NCBI RefSeq assembly: GCF_013520985.1 | Contig: NZ_JACDTY010000010.1 | Location: 62,001 to 126,000 of the forward strand | Length of the DNA stretch: 64,000 bases | DNA from: Mesorhizobium neociceri | GTDB lineage: Bacteria; Pseudomonadota; Alphaproteobacteria; Rhizobiales; Rhizobiaceae | Direction: 5' to 3' | Shown: one piece after another, positions 44,625 to 52,477 of the stretch | Position numbering within the stretch: position 1 is the first letter of the stretch | How the letters are laid out: every line of letters starts with the position of its first letter | Notes under the pieces: model-generated | Database searches by the model: none | Seen by the model: only the letters and a program-made list of their open reading frames with translations | What the model was told of the DNA's origin: nothing | Translations under genes and position numbers: made by a program

Positions 44625-45512
44625 GTGCATACAGTTATGCCGGAATGTGACACTCGGCCCAACGCGGGCGGCGCTTTGCTCGCCGCGCGTAACGCTGATG
44701 CTGTTGCAACAGGCGCACCGCTGGGCCGGATCGGCAATCTCGAAGTGCGGCTTGCCCGCAACGAGGCCGAGATCGCTGCCGCGCAGGAAGTGCGCTACCG
44801 GGTATTTTATGACGAGCTTGGCGCCAGGAAGGATCTGTTCCAAGCGCAGGACCGGCGCGACGCCGACCGTTTCGACCCCCTTTGCGACCATCTGCTGGTA
44901 CTGGACACCTCGATCTCCGGTCCCGAGCACCGCCGCATCGTCGGCACTTATCGCCTGCTGCGGCAAGAAATCGCGGCGACCGCCGGCGGCTTCTATTCCG
45001 AAGGCGAATTCGAGCTGACCAAGCTCATCGCGCGCCATCCCGGCCAGCGCTTCCTCGAACTCGGCCGCTCCTGCGTTCTTAAGGAATACCGCTCCAAGCG
45101 CACCATCGAAGCGCTGTGGCAAGGCATCTGGGCCTATATCAAACACTATGAAATCGGCGTGATGACCGGCTGCGCCTCGTTCCACGGCACGGTGCCGGCG
45201 GCGCATGCCGAGGCGCTCACCTATCTTGCCCATCACTGCCGCACCAACTCGGCCTGGGATGTGCGGGCGGTCTCCGGACGCTATTGCTCGATGGACCTGA
45301 TGCCGATCGAGGCGGTCAACGCCAAGGCGGCGATTGCGGCAATGCCGCCGCTGGTCAAAGGATATCTGCGCGTCGGCGCCCGCATCGGCGACGGCTGCGT
45401 CATCGACCGCGAATTCTCGACGGTAGATGTGTTCGTGGTGATGCCGGTCAAGGAAATCGGCGCCCGCTACGTCAACTATTATGGCGGCGAAGCACAGCGC
45501 TTTGCGGCGTGA
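44625..45512 (+). CDS. olsB: OlsB, L-ornithine N(alpha)-acyltransferase
   Basis: 295 aa, the same size as the Sinorhizobium enzyme. First step of ornithine-lipid synthesis: transfers a 3-hydroxyacyl group from ACP to ornithine. The GNAT-like/PlsC-related core shows EVRYRVFYDELGARKD, then the strand IVGTYRLL and GFYSEGEFELTKL. LELGRSCVLKEYRSKRTI contains the conserved acyl-ACP site. The start is GTG with AAGGAG eight bases upstream. olsA is not in this window. Confidence 0.9.
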   Translation: MHTVMPECDTRPNAGGALLAARNADAVATGAPLGRIGNLEVRLARNEAEIAAAQEVRYRVFYDELGARKDLFQAQDRRDADRFDPLCDHLLVLDTSISGPEHRRIVGTYRLLRQEIAATAGGFYSEGEFELTKLIARHPGQRFLELGRSCVLKEYRSKRTIEALWQGIWAYIKHYEIGVMTGCASFHGTVPAAHAEALTYLAHHCRTNSAWDVRAVSGRYCSMDLMPIEAVNAKAAIAAMPPLVKGYLRVGARIGDGCVIDREFSTVDVFVVMPVKEIGARYVNYYGGEAQRFAA

Positions 45513-45596
45513 TAGCGAATAGCGAATAGCGAATAGAAAGTTGCGCAGGCCTTGTCCCGTTCAACCCTATTCGCTACTCCCTATTCGCTATTCGCT
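45513..45596. repeat. Heptamer-repeat inverted element, 3' side of the TRIC gene
   Basis: Left arm 45513-45536 is three copies of TAGCGAA. Right arm 45567-45596 is CTATTCG, CTACTCC, CTATTCG, CTATTCG in register. The arms are complementary over about 20 bp, with a 30-nt loop. A related element lies on the other side of the same gene at 46241-46320. Confidence 0.8.
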
Positions 45597-45599
45597 TCT

Positions 45600-46232
45600 T
45601 CACGGAATATCCTCCGGCCGCCGCCCCGGGCGGCTCTTGTAGGACGGAAACGTCCAGCCGAATTTGAGCGCGCCGCCGCGCACCAGGAAAGCCGCGACAA
45701 AACCGGCGATATCAGAGGCGAGCGGCGGCAGACCGGCAAGATCGCCAAGCGTATAAAGGCTGGCACCCGCGAGCGCCGCGCTGACGTAGATTTCGGGCCG
45801 AAGCAGCACCGATGGCTCGCCGGCCAGCAGATCGCGCAGGATGCCGCCGAATGTGGCGGTCAGCACGCCCATAATGACGGAGACGACCGGCGAGCCGGTG
45901 ATCGTCAACCCCTTGGCCGCGCCCATCACCGAAAAGGCGGCCAATCCGATGGCATCGAGCCAAAGCAGCCATTTCCAGCGGGATTCGACACGGTGAGCGA
46001 TGAAGAAGACCAGCACCGCAACCACTGCGCAGATCAGCACATAGCCGGAGTTGGCGACCCAAAAGACAGGCAGGTTGAGGATGACGTCCCGCAGCGTGCC
46101 GCCGCCGATGCCGGTGACGCTGGCCAGGAACAGGAAGCCGATAATGTCGAGCTGCTTGCGCGAAGCCGCAAGCGCCCCGGTCGCCGCAAAGACAGCGACG
46201 CCGGCATAGTCGAGGAGGTCGATGGGGTTCAT
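45600..46232 (-). CDS. Trimeric intracellular cation channel (TRIC/UPF0126) family protein
   Basis: 210 aa with seven hydrophobic helices in two related halves. The two conserved glycine motifs are SVTGIGGGTLRDVIL (about residues 36-50) and TATFGGILRDLLAGE (about 124-138), which form the K+-binding pore in characterised bacterial TRIC proteins. The start ATG at 46232 is favoured because upstream sequence is repeat. It is flanked on both sides by heptamer-repeat inverted elements. Confidence 0.9.
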   Translation of the reverse strand: MNPIDLLDYAGVAVFAATGALAASRKQLDIIGFLFLASVTGIGGGTLRDVILNLPVFWVANSGYVLICAVVAVLVFFIAHRVESRWKWLLWLDAIGLAAFSVMGAAKGLTITGSPVVSVIMGVLTATFGGILRDLLAGEPSVLLRPEIYVSAALAGASLYTLGDLAGLPPLASDIAGFVAAFLVRGGALKFGWTFPSYKSRPGRRPEDIP

Positions 46233-46240
46233 GGGCCGAG

Positions 46241-46320
46241 CGAGTAGTGAGTAGCGGAATAGCACGAAGCCGCAGATTAATATCAACCCCTACTCACTAC
46301 TCCCTATTCGCTACTCACTA
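46241..46320. repeat. Heptamer-repeat inverted element between the TRIC gene and grpE
   Basis: Left arm CGAGTAGTGAGTAGCGGAAT (from 46241) pairs with right arm 46290-46320, which reads CTACTCA, CTACTCC, CTATTCG, CTACTCA in 7-nt register. The same heptamer vocabulary occurs at 45513-45596. It ends at the grpE stop codon. Confidence 0.8.
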
Positions 46321-46950
46321 TCACGCATCCTTCTCAGCCTGCTCGTTCACCGGACCCGGCTCGACCGGCGCCTCGCCTGCCGCGATCTTGGGGCCGCCCT
46401 TGGCGACGCCGACCATGGCGGGCCGCAGCACGCGCTCGCCGATCGAATAGCCCGGCTGCACGACCTGGACCACGGTGTTGGCGGGCACGTCGGGATTGGG
46501 CACTTCGAACATTGCCTGATGGAAATTCGGGTCGAACTTCTCGCCTTCCGGCGTCAGTTTCTTCACCCCATGCCGCTCGAGCGCCGACAGCATGGCGCGC
46601 TCGGTCAGGTCGACGCCCTCGATCAGCGCCTTGAAGCCGGCGTCTCCGCCGGCCTTGGCCTCGGCCGGGATGGCGTCGATCGCGCGCCGCAGATTGTCCG
46701 ACACCGAAAGCATGTCGCGGGCGAAATTGGCCACCGCATAGGTGCGCGCGTCATGCACGTCGCGCGCGGTGCGGCGGCGCAGATTCTCCATTTCGGCCGC
46801 GACGCGCAGCGCGCGGTCCTTCAATTCCTCGTTTTCCTTCAGCAGCCGCACCAGCGCTTCATAGTCGCCGTCGATGCCGCCTTGCGTGCGCTCGGCCTCG
46901 GCCGTTTCGATATCCTCGGGCGCGCGTTCGTCTTTTGTCTGGTCGCTCAT
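46321..46950 (-). CDS. grpE: GrpE, nucleotide exchange factor of DnaK
   Basis: 209 aa. Acidic N-terminus, long coiled coil (about residues 30-95, ENEELKDRALRVAAEMENLR), then the C-terminal beta domain with GVKKLTPEGEKFDPNFHQAM, then GYSIGERVLRPAMVGVAKG. Releases ADP from DnaK during heat stress. A sigma-32-like promoter lies about 40-70 bp upstream. dnaK is not in this window. Confidence 0.95.
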   Translation of the reverse strand: MSDQTKDERAPEDIETAEAERTQGGIDGDYEALVRLLKENEELKDRALRVAAEMENLRRRTARDVHDARTYAVANFARDMLSVSDNLRRAIDAIPAEAKAGGDAGFKALIEGVDLTERAMLSALERHGVKKLTPEGEKFDPNFHQAMFEVPNPDVPANTVVQVVQPGYSIGERVLRPAMVGVAKGGPKIAAGEAPVEPGPVNEQAEKDA

Positions 46951-46990
46951 CGCCGTTTCCCGTCATTCGAATGGTTTGGATTTGCGCCCG

Positions 46991-47019
46991 ATATCGAGGT
47001 TTGGCGGTCAAAAATCAAG
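46991..47019 (-). promoter_or_regulatory. Candidate sigma-32 promoter of grpE
   Basis: On the minus strand, CTTGAT (47019-47014) and CGATAT (46996-46991) are separated by 17 bp. This differs by one base in each box from the hsp20 element at 27483-27511. It ends 41 bp before the grpE start. Confidence 0.6.
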
Positions 47020-47136
47020 GGGCAAGCGATGCTTGGAGCCGTTCGGAGGACGTTGGCACGGATCGCGAAGATCTTTCGAAATTAATTCAAATTTTACCGT
47101 GATCGCCGGCTTTGCTTGCCAATACCCCGCTATGGG

Positions 47137-47162
47137 GGAACCATTCCGATGCTGGAGGAGTT
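47137..47162 (+). promoter_or_regulatory. Possible EcfG-type general-stress promoter
   Basis: GGAAC (47137-47141), 17 bp, then AGTT (47159-47162). The alphaproteobacterial EcfG consensus is GGAAC with CGTT, so one base differs. It lies 27 bp before the NepR-like gene. Confidence 0.4.
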
Positions 47163-47189
47163 TCGAAGCCAACACAGGATTTTGGGACA

Positions 47190-47390
47190 ATGACAGGCAA
47201 CAACGGCAACAGGAGCGAAGAGCTCGCCGCCGATATCAAGCGCCAGTTCGGCACCGAGGCAACGAAGCGCTTTCTGCGCAGCTTGCCGGCATTCCGAACC
47301 GAGGCCGACATTCCGGAGCATTTTCGGGACCTGCTCGACCGTCTGGACGGCATAGAAGCCAGCGTGGCAGACGGCCAACGCCGGCAATAG
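47190..47390 (+). CDS. Small protein with a NepR-like C-terminal helix
   Basis: 66 aa from the ATG at 47190; the longer in-frame start at 47112 lacks a ribosome site. An N-terminal helix (RSEELAADIKRQFG) is followed by FLRSLPAFRTEADIPEHFRD and LLDRLDG. The last part resembles the closing helix of NepR anti-sigma factors (VPDRFLDLL followed by LD). NepR proteins of 60-65 aa hold EcfG inactive until PhyR binds them, but neither ecfG nor phyR is adjacent and the spacing between helices is longer than usual. The assignment is tentative. Confidence 0.55.
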   Translation: MTGNNGNRSEELAADIKRQFGTEATKRFLRSLPAFRTEADIPEHFRDLLDRLDGIEASVADGQRRQ

Positions 47391-47474
47391 CGACGCAATC
47401 GCGCGACAATTACGCGCAGTAATTTTGCGTGAGCTTTGCCTTGCGGCGGCGGCAAGCCACGCCTATGCTTCCTG

Positions 47475-48497
47475 ATGAACATGATTTCCCCCGAGACGGC
47501 CGCCAACAGCAAGCGCGCCTGGTTGAAGATTCTGGCGCGCTACAAGAAGCCCGACCGGCGGCGCAGCACCCTCGAACTTGCCATCACCCTCATCCCTTTC
47601 GTCACGCTGTGGGCGCTCTCTTCGGCCGCCTACTCCTACGGCCACTGGTGGGGCCTGATCCTCATCCTTCCCGCCGCCGGCTTTCTGGTGCGGATCTTCA
47701 TGATCCAGCACGATTGCGGCCACGGCTCCTTCTTCGCCAATCGCACCGCCGACGACTGGATCGGCCGCGCGCTCGGCGTGCTGACGCTGACGCCCTATGA
47801 TTGCTGGCGGCGCGCGCACGCCACCCATCACGCCAGCGCCGGCAATCTTGACGAGCGCGGCATGGGCGACATCAGGACGTTGACGGTTGCTGAATACCGG
47901 CAGCTGTCCTGGCGGGGACGCCTTGCCTATCGGCTCTACCGCCACCCGCTGGTAATGTTCGGCCTTGGCCCGATCTGGCTGTTCATCTTCGAACAGCGGC
48001 TGCCGATCGGCATGATGCGCGGCGGCCTGACGCCCTGGGTGTCGTCGATGACGACGAATCTCGCCATTGCGATTGCCGCGGCCCTGCTCATCTGGTGGAT
48101 CGGCCCCGGCGCTTTCCTGGTCGTCCATCTGCCCATCGTCGTCCTTGCCGGTTCGGCCGGCATCTGGCTGTTCTACGTCCAGCACCAGTTCGAGGAAACG
48201 GAATGGGCGAATGACGAAGAATGGGAATTCCAGCATGCCGCCCTGCACGGCTCGTCCTATTACGACCTGCCGCCGGTGCTGAACTGGTTCACCGGCAATA
48301 TCGGCGTCCACCACGTCCACCATCTCTCTGCCAAGGTGCCGGGCTACCGACTGCAGGAAGTGCTGCGCGATTATCCGGAACTGCGCGGCATCGGCCGCGT
48401 CACGCTCCTCGACAGCCTGCGCTGCGTCAAGCTGGCCCTGTGGGACGAACAGCGCCGCAAGCTGATCTCGTTTCGCGAAGCGCGGGCCTTAGCATAA
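47475..48497 (+). CDS. Membrane fatty-acid desaturase
   Basis: 340 aa. Di-iron desaturase with the three His boxes HDCGH (residues 79-83), HATHH (115-119) and HHVHH (279-283), and membrane helices between them (about 35-75, 195-235). The pattern fits acyl-lipid desaturases (delta-12-like or delta-6-like); the position of the double bond cannot be told. The start ATG at 47475 is the first that leaves a normal N-terminus; no strong ribosome site is visible. A strong bidirectional terminator follows. Confidence 0.9.
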   Translation: MNMISPETAANSKRAWLKILARYKKPDRRRSTLELAITLIPFVTLWALSSAAYSYGHWWGLILILPAAGFLVRIFMIQHDCGHGSFFANRTADDWIGRALGVLTLTPYDCWRRAHATHHASAGNLDERGMGDIRTLTVAEYRQLSWRGRLAYRLYRHPLVMFGLGPIWLFIFEQRLPIGMMRGGLTPWVSSMTTNLAIAIAAALLIWWIGPGAFLVVHLPIVVLAGSAGIWLFYVQHQFEETEWANDEEWEFQHAALHGSSYYDLPPVLNWFTGNIGVHHVHHLSAKVPGYRLQEVLRDYPELRGIGRVTLLDSLRCVKLALWDEQRRKLISFREARALA

Positions 48498-48503
48498 AAT
48501 AAA

Positions 48504-48528
48504 CCGCCGCGCGAAACGCGCGGCGGCT
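48504..48528. terminator. Bidirectional GC-rich terminator
   Basis: A perfect 10-bp stem, CCGCCGCGCG (48504-48513) with CGCGCGGCGG (48517-48526), has an AAA loop. It lies between the convergent desaturase and DJ-1 genes. T-runs are short. Confidence 0.75.
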
Positions 48529-48542
48529 TCTCAAAAGCCTGC

Positions 48543-49163
48543 TCAAGCTGCCTTGCGCTCGTCGCGCACCAGCGCCTTGCCGTCGCGGATCTCGGTGCCG
48601 AGCACTTTCAGGCATTCGCGCATGAAGGCTGCGAGGCCGGGCCAACCCTTGGCCGACACCAGATTGCCGTCGACATGGGCGCCGGTCGGCGCGACATCGA
48701 TGTAGATGCCGCCGGCAAGCGTAACCTCCGGCTCGCAATATTGCAGCGCCGCCACCTCCCGGCCACGCACCACGCCATCGACCGCGATCAGTATCTGCAC
48801 GCCGTGGCAGATGGTGAAGATCGGCTTGCCGGTCTCATGGAAATGCCTGACCAGCGCCTGCACCCTTTTGTCGATGCGGATATATTCGGGTCCGCGTCCG
48901 CCGGCGGCATAGACGGCGTCGTATTGCGCCGGATCGACCTCCGAAAACGTCTTGTTCAAGATGTAGTCGTGGCCGAGCTTTTCGGTATAGGTCTGATGGC
49001 CCTCGAAATCGTGCAGCGAGGTCTTCAAGATGTCGCCGGCCTTCTTGTCGGGGCAGACGACATGCACCGTATGGCCAACCGCATGCATGGCCTGTTCAAA
49101 GACGAAAATCTCGTATTCCTCGCTGAACTCGCCAACGAGCATCAATATCTTCTTGCCTGCCAT
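48543..49163 (-). CDS. DJ-1/PfpI family protein
   Basis: 206 aa. The nucleophile elbow Cys119 lies in FTICHGVQIL, and the upstream acidic position is Glu16 or Glu18 in GEFSEEYEI. YAAGGRGPEYIR forms the second loop. Members include glyoxalase III, proteases and protein deglycases; the activity is not predictable. GGGAGGAG precedes the ATG. Its upstream region has two GntR-type operator-like palindromes. Confidence 0.88.
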   Translation of the reverse strand: MAGKKILMLVGEFSEEYEIFVFEQAMHAVGHTVHVVCPDKKAGDILKTSLHDFEGHQTYTEKLGHDYILNKTFSEVDPAQYDAVYAAGGRGPEYIRIDKRVQALVRHFHETGKPIFTICHGVQILIAVDGVVRGREVAALQYCEPEVTLAGGIYIDVAPTGAHVDGNLVSAKGWPGLAAFMRECLKVLGTEIRDGKALVRDERKAA

Positions 49164-49260
49164 GCCGGTCTCCTCCCTTGCTGGCCATTATTTCGGATCG
49201 TGAAATAATAGCCCTATCCTAAGGGCAGGCTCGCGACAGGGAAAGCCCAAATCGCACAAT

Positions 49261-49271
49261 TGGTCTGACCA
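49261..49271. promoter_or_regulatory. GntR/FadR-type operator-like palindrome 1
   Basis: TGGTCTGACCA is a perfect palindrome apart from its central base and fits the TGGTC-N-GACCA form bound by many FadR-subfamily GntR regulators. It lies about 100 bp upstream of the DJ-1 gene. Confidence 0.5.
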
Positions 49272-49334
49272 GATTTAGTTTGTTCGCCTTGAGCTGAGCG
49301 ACACAGCAGCGCATCCAGGGAGAAACAGCACAGT

Positions 49335-49345
49335 TGGTCCGACCA
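49335..49345. promoter_or_regulatory. GntR/FadR-type operator-like palindrome 2
   Basis: TGGTCCGACCA is identical to palindrome 1 except for the central base, with centres 74 bp apart. It lies 14 bp after the stop of the GMC oxidoreductase gene. No GntR gene is in this window. Confidence 0.5.
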
Positions 49346-49358
49346 CGAGGCGAGAAAA

Positions 49359-50966
49359 TCAGGCAGCGGCTCTGGTCATGTCGGCCGCCTTCTCGGCGAT
49401 CATGATGGTCGGTGCGTTGGTGTTCCCGCCGATCAATGTCGGCATCACCGAGGCATCGACCACGCGCAACCCCTGCAGCCCGCGCACCTTGAGCTCAGGA
49501 TCGACCACGGCCATGGCGTCGACACCCATCTTGCAGGTGCCGACGGGGTGATAGATCGTGTCGGCGCGCGCCCTGATATGCGCCATCAGCTCGGCATCGC
49601 TGGAAACACCGGCGGTATAGATTTCCTTGTCGCGGTATTTCGCCAGCGCCGGCGCCTCCAATATGCCGCGCATCATCCTGGCACCCTTGAGCAGCAGGTC
49701 CCTGTCCCTCCCGTCGGACAAAAAGCGCGGATCGATGCGCGGCGGCGCCAGCGGGTCCGGGCTCGACAGCCCGACCTCGCCGCGCGAATGCGGCCTGAGC
49801 ACGCAGACATGGCAGGAAAAACCGTAGCCCAGATGCAGCTTGCGGCCGTGATCGTCGACGATGGCGATGCAGAAATGCAGCTGCAGGTCGGGCCTCTCGA
49901 TCGCCGGATCGGATTTGAGGAAGGCGCCGCCTTCGGCATAGGGCGTGGCGATCATGCCGGTGCCGTTTCTGCGCCAGCGCAGCATATGCCTGAGCAAGCC
50001 AGGCAGGCCACGCAGGCCGATACCCATCATGTCGGCATTCTTCGACCTCCAGGCCAGGATGAAATCGAGATGGTCTTGCAGGTTCTTGCCGACACCGGGC
50101 AGTTCATGGGCGACGGCTATGCCCTGCGCGGCAAGCTCATCCGCCGGACCGATGCCGGACAACAACAGGAGTTGCGGCGAGCCGAAGGCGCCGCCGCAGA
50201 CGATGACCTCGCGCCTGGCGTTCGCCACCGCCTCGCCGTTGCCTTTGCGATAACGCACCCCGGTGGCGCGCTTACCGTCGAGCACAATGCCGGTGGCATG
50301 CGCGCCGGTGATGACAGTCAGGTTCGGCCGGTTCATCGCCGGATGCAGATAGGCGGCCGCCGCCGAGCAGCGCTCGCCATTCTTGGCCCCGCCCCAGAAT
50401 TGCGTGACCTGGTAGAGCCCCGCCCCTTCCTGCTCCGGCCCGTTGAAGTCGTCGTTGCGGCGGATCTGGTTTTCGCCGCAGGCCTCGACAAAGGCTCGCG
50501 CGATCGGGCGCGGCTCCTGCTGTTCGCCGACCCTGAGCGGCCCGTCGCCGCCATGCAGCGCGTCGGCGCCGCGCTGGTTGCCTTCGGCGCGCTGGAAATA
50601 GGGCAACACCTCGTCCCACGACCAGCCCCGGCAGCCGAGACCGGCCCATTCGTTATAGTCGCCGCGGTGGCCGCGCGTGTAGAGCATGGCATTGATGGCG
50701 CTGGAGCCGCCAAGCGCCTTGCCGCGCGGCTGGTAGCCCTTGCGTCCGCCGAGCCCTTGCTGCGGCACCGTCTGCAATCCCCAATTGTTGATCTTCGGCC
50801 GGCCCGGCAGCAGCGCGATGATGCCTGCCGGCGCGCGGATGAGCAGGTTCCTACCCTCACCGCCGGCTTCGATCAGGCAGACGGTTTTCGAAGGATCCTC
50901 GGAGAGCCGTGCGGCAAGCGAGCAGCCGGCGGAACCGCCGCCGGCGATGACATAGTCGAAATCCAT
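49359..50966 (-). CDS. GMC-family FAD-dependent oxidoreductase (choline/alcohol dehydrogenase-like)
   Basis: 535 aa. FAD-binding VIAGGGSAGCSLAARLSED at residues 6-24. GMC signature GKALGGSSAINAMLYTRGH at about 83-101. C-terminal catalytic region YHPVGTCKMG with His473, then GGNTNAPTIMIAEKAAD with the second conserved Asn. It oxidises an alcohol. Substrates in this group range from choline to polyethylene glycol and sugar alcohols; no betaine genes are nearby, so betA is not assigned. GGGAGGGAG precedes the ATG. Confidence 0.9.
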   Translation of the reverse strand: MDFDYVIAGGGSAGCSLAARLSEDPSKTVCLIEAGGEGRNLLIRAPAGIIALLPGRPKINNWGLQTVPQQGLGGRKGYQPRGKALGGSSAINAMLYTRGHRGDYNEWAGLGCRGWSWDEVLPYFQRAEGNQRGADALHGGDGPLRVGEQQEPRPIARAFVEACGENQIRRNDDFNGPEQEGAGLYQVTQFWGGAKNGERCSAAAAYLHPAMNRPNLTVITGAHATGIVLDGKRATGVRYRKGNGEAVANARREVIVCGGAFGSPQLLLLSGIGPADELAAQGIAVAHELPGVGKNLQDHLDFILAWRSKNADMMGIGLRGLPGLLRHMLRWRRNGTGMIATPYAEGGAFLKSDPAIERPDLQLHFCIAIVDDHGRKLHLGYGFSCHVCVLRPHSRGEVGLSSPDPLAPPRIDPRFLSDGRDRDLLLKGARMMRGILEAPALAKYRDKEIYTAGVSSDAELMAHIRARADTIYHPVGTCKMGVDAMAVVDPELKVRGLQGLRVVDASVMPTLIGGNTNAPTIMIAEKAADMTRAAA

Positions 50967-51059
50967 GTCTCCCTCCCTGGCCGGCGGATATTTCCGTCCG
51001 GACAGCCAAGAGAAGGCCTGATTTCAGCCGATGTAAAGGCGGGCGGAATTACCGCTGCG

Positions 51060-51593
51060 TCAGCTGTCGCGAACGCGCCGCCAGGAGTATTTCGGTCCCT
51101 TCGGCTCGGACGCTTCGGTCGGCTGATAATACAGCCCCAGCCCGCCGATGCGGCCTTCATCGAGCCGTTTCAGCAGCACCGGGTTCGATATCTCGAACTC
51201 ATCGAAGCCGAGGCGCAGCATATGCGGCAGCTGGTCGACAAGAACCTGTCCGGTAGCGCGGACGGCGCCCTCGAACTGATAGCGGCTGCGCAGCAGCTCG
51301 CCCTTGGAAAACGAGCGGCCGTCGTTGAAGGCCGGAAAGGCCAGCGCCACCAGCGACAGCTGGTCGAGCAGATCGGCGATCTTTTCCAGCTGGTCGCCGG
51401 GCTGCAGCGCCACGCCAAGCCGCTCCTTCGCAGAGCGCCGCACCTCGGCATCGAGGCCGAGGAACGCCTGCAGCGGCAGGATGAAGCGGCCATTGCCGGC
51501 CAGCGCGTCCGCGCTTTCGGCATGCGCCCATTCGTCTTCGCGAAAACCCTCCGGGGTCCAGAGCCGGGTCTCCGGTGTCGTCGGTTCAGTCAT
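51060..51593 (-). CDS. DUF934 family protein of the sulfate assimilation operon
   Basis: 177 aa. DQLEKIADLLDQLSLVALAF, then FNDGRSFSKGELLRSRYQFE, match DUF934, which is regularly encoded next to cysI and cysH. Its biochemical role is not established; a part in electron supply or assembly for sulfite reductase has been suggested by context only. AGGA precedes the ATG. It is the last gene of the cys operon. Confidence 0.88.
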   Translation of the reverse strand: MTEPTTPETRLWTPEGFREDEWAHAESADALAGNGRFILPLQAFLGLDAEVRRSAKERLGVALQPGDQLEKIADLLDQLSLVALAFPAFNDGRSFSKGELLRSRYQFEGAVRATGQVLVDQLPHMLRLGFDEFEISNPVLLKRLDEGRIGGLGLYYQPTEASEPKGPKYSWRRVRDS

Positions 51594-51712
51594 CGAAAAT
51601 TCCTAAAGCCCAAAAAATCGAAAGTCCGCTGAAGGCCAGTCCAAGCGAAACCGGCGGCCTCCGAGTGGAAGCCGCCGTCTGCAGGCCAGCCTCACCTGAA
51701 TATCTACATAGC

Positions 51713-52477
51713 CTAAAGGGAAGCGTCGGTCAGCGACTTCTCCAAGCCGGACAGATGGATGCCGCACTCGGTCTTGGCATGACCGGCCCAGCGGCCGCTG
51801 CGCGCATCCTCGCCCGGCTGCACCGGCTGCGTGCACGGGAAGCAGCCGATCGACAGGTAGCCGTACGCGACCAGCGGATTTTCGCGCAGCGCATGCGCGC
51901 GCATGTAGTCGGCCTGGTCGGATGTCGTCCAATGCGCCAGCGGGTTGATGCGCACGCGCGGCCCGACCGCCTCGAACACCGGCAGCGCCGACCGCGTCGC
52001 GGCCTGGAAGCGCTTGCGGCCGGTGAACCAGGCGCGGAACGGCGCGACGCCACGCGCCAGCGGCTCGACCTTGCGCACGTCGCAGCAGGCGTCGGTGTTG
52101 CTTTGGTGCAGATTGCCCGTCGGATCGATCCGTTCGAGCGCCGCCTCTTCGGGCTTGATCACCCTTATGTTGGTCAGTCCGAAATCGGCGACGAGCGCAT
52201 CGCGATAGCCGAGCGTCTCTTCGAAATGCTTGCCGGTGTCGAGGAAGATCACCGGCAGCGTGCGGTCGACCTTGGCGATCATGTGCAGCAGCACCGCCGA
52301 ATCCGCGCCGAAGGACGACACAGCGGCGATCTCGTCATGAAACAGTTCGCTCGCGGCGCGTTCGATGATCTTGAGCGCGCTCAGATGCCCATACAGCGCA
52401 TCGAAGCCCGCCGCTTTCGCGGCGATGCTGTCGTCGACGTCGACGATACGGTCAAGCGGCCTTGGTTTCGCCAGCAT
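51713..52477 (-). CDS. cysH: CysH, assimilatory adenylyl-sulfate (APS) reductase
   Basis: 254 aa from the ATG at 52477, with AAGGAGG upstream. It has the 4Fe-4S cluster ligands Cys131-Cys132 and Cys212-x2-Cys215, which mark the APS-reducing type rather than the PAPS type. The catalytic Cys238 lies in TECGIHL. The PP-loop-like SSFGADSAVLLHMIA is at about residues 54-68. It makes sulfite from APS. It overlaps the end of cysI by 26 bp. Confidence 0.95.
   Translation of the reverse strand: MLAKPRPLDRIVDVDDSIAAKAAGFDALYGHLSALKIIERAASELFHDEIAAVSSFGADSAVLLHMIAKVDRTLPVIFLDTGKHFEETLGYRDALVADFGLTNIRVIKPEEAALERIDPTGNLHQSNTDACCDVRKVEPLARGVAPFRAWFTGRKRFQAATRSALPVFEAVGPRVRINPLAHWTTSDQADYMRAHALRENPLVAYGYLSIGCFPCTQPVQPGEDARSGRWAGHAKTECGIHLSGLEKSLTDASL

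Noticed and set aside
49548..51632. 694-codon plus-strand open frame opposite the GMC and DUF934 genes
   Set aside because: High-GC shadow of the real minus-strand genes; composition is Arg/Gly/Ala-rich without domains or ribosome site.
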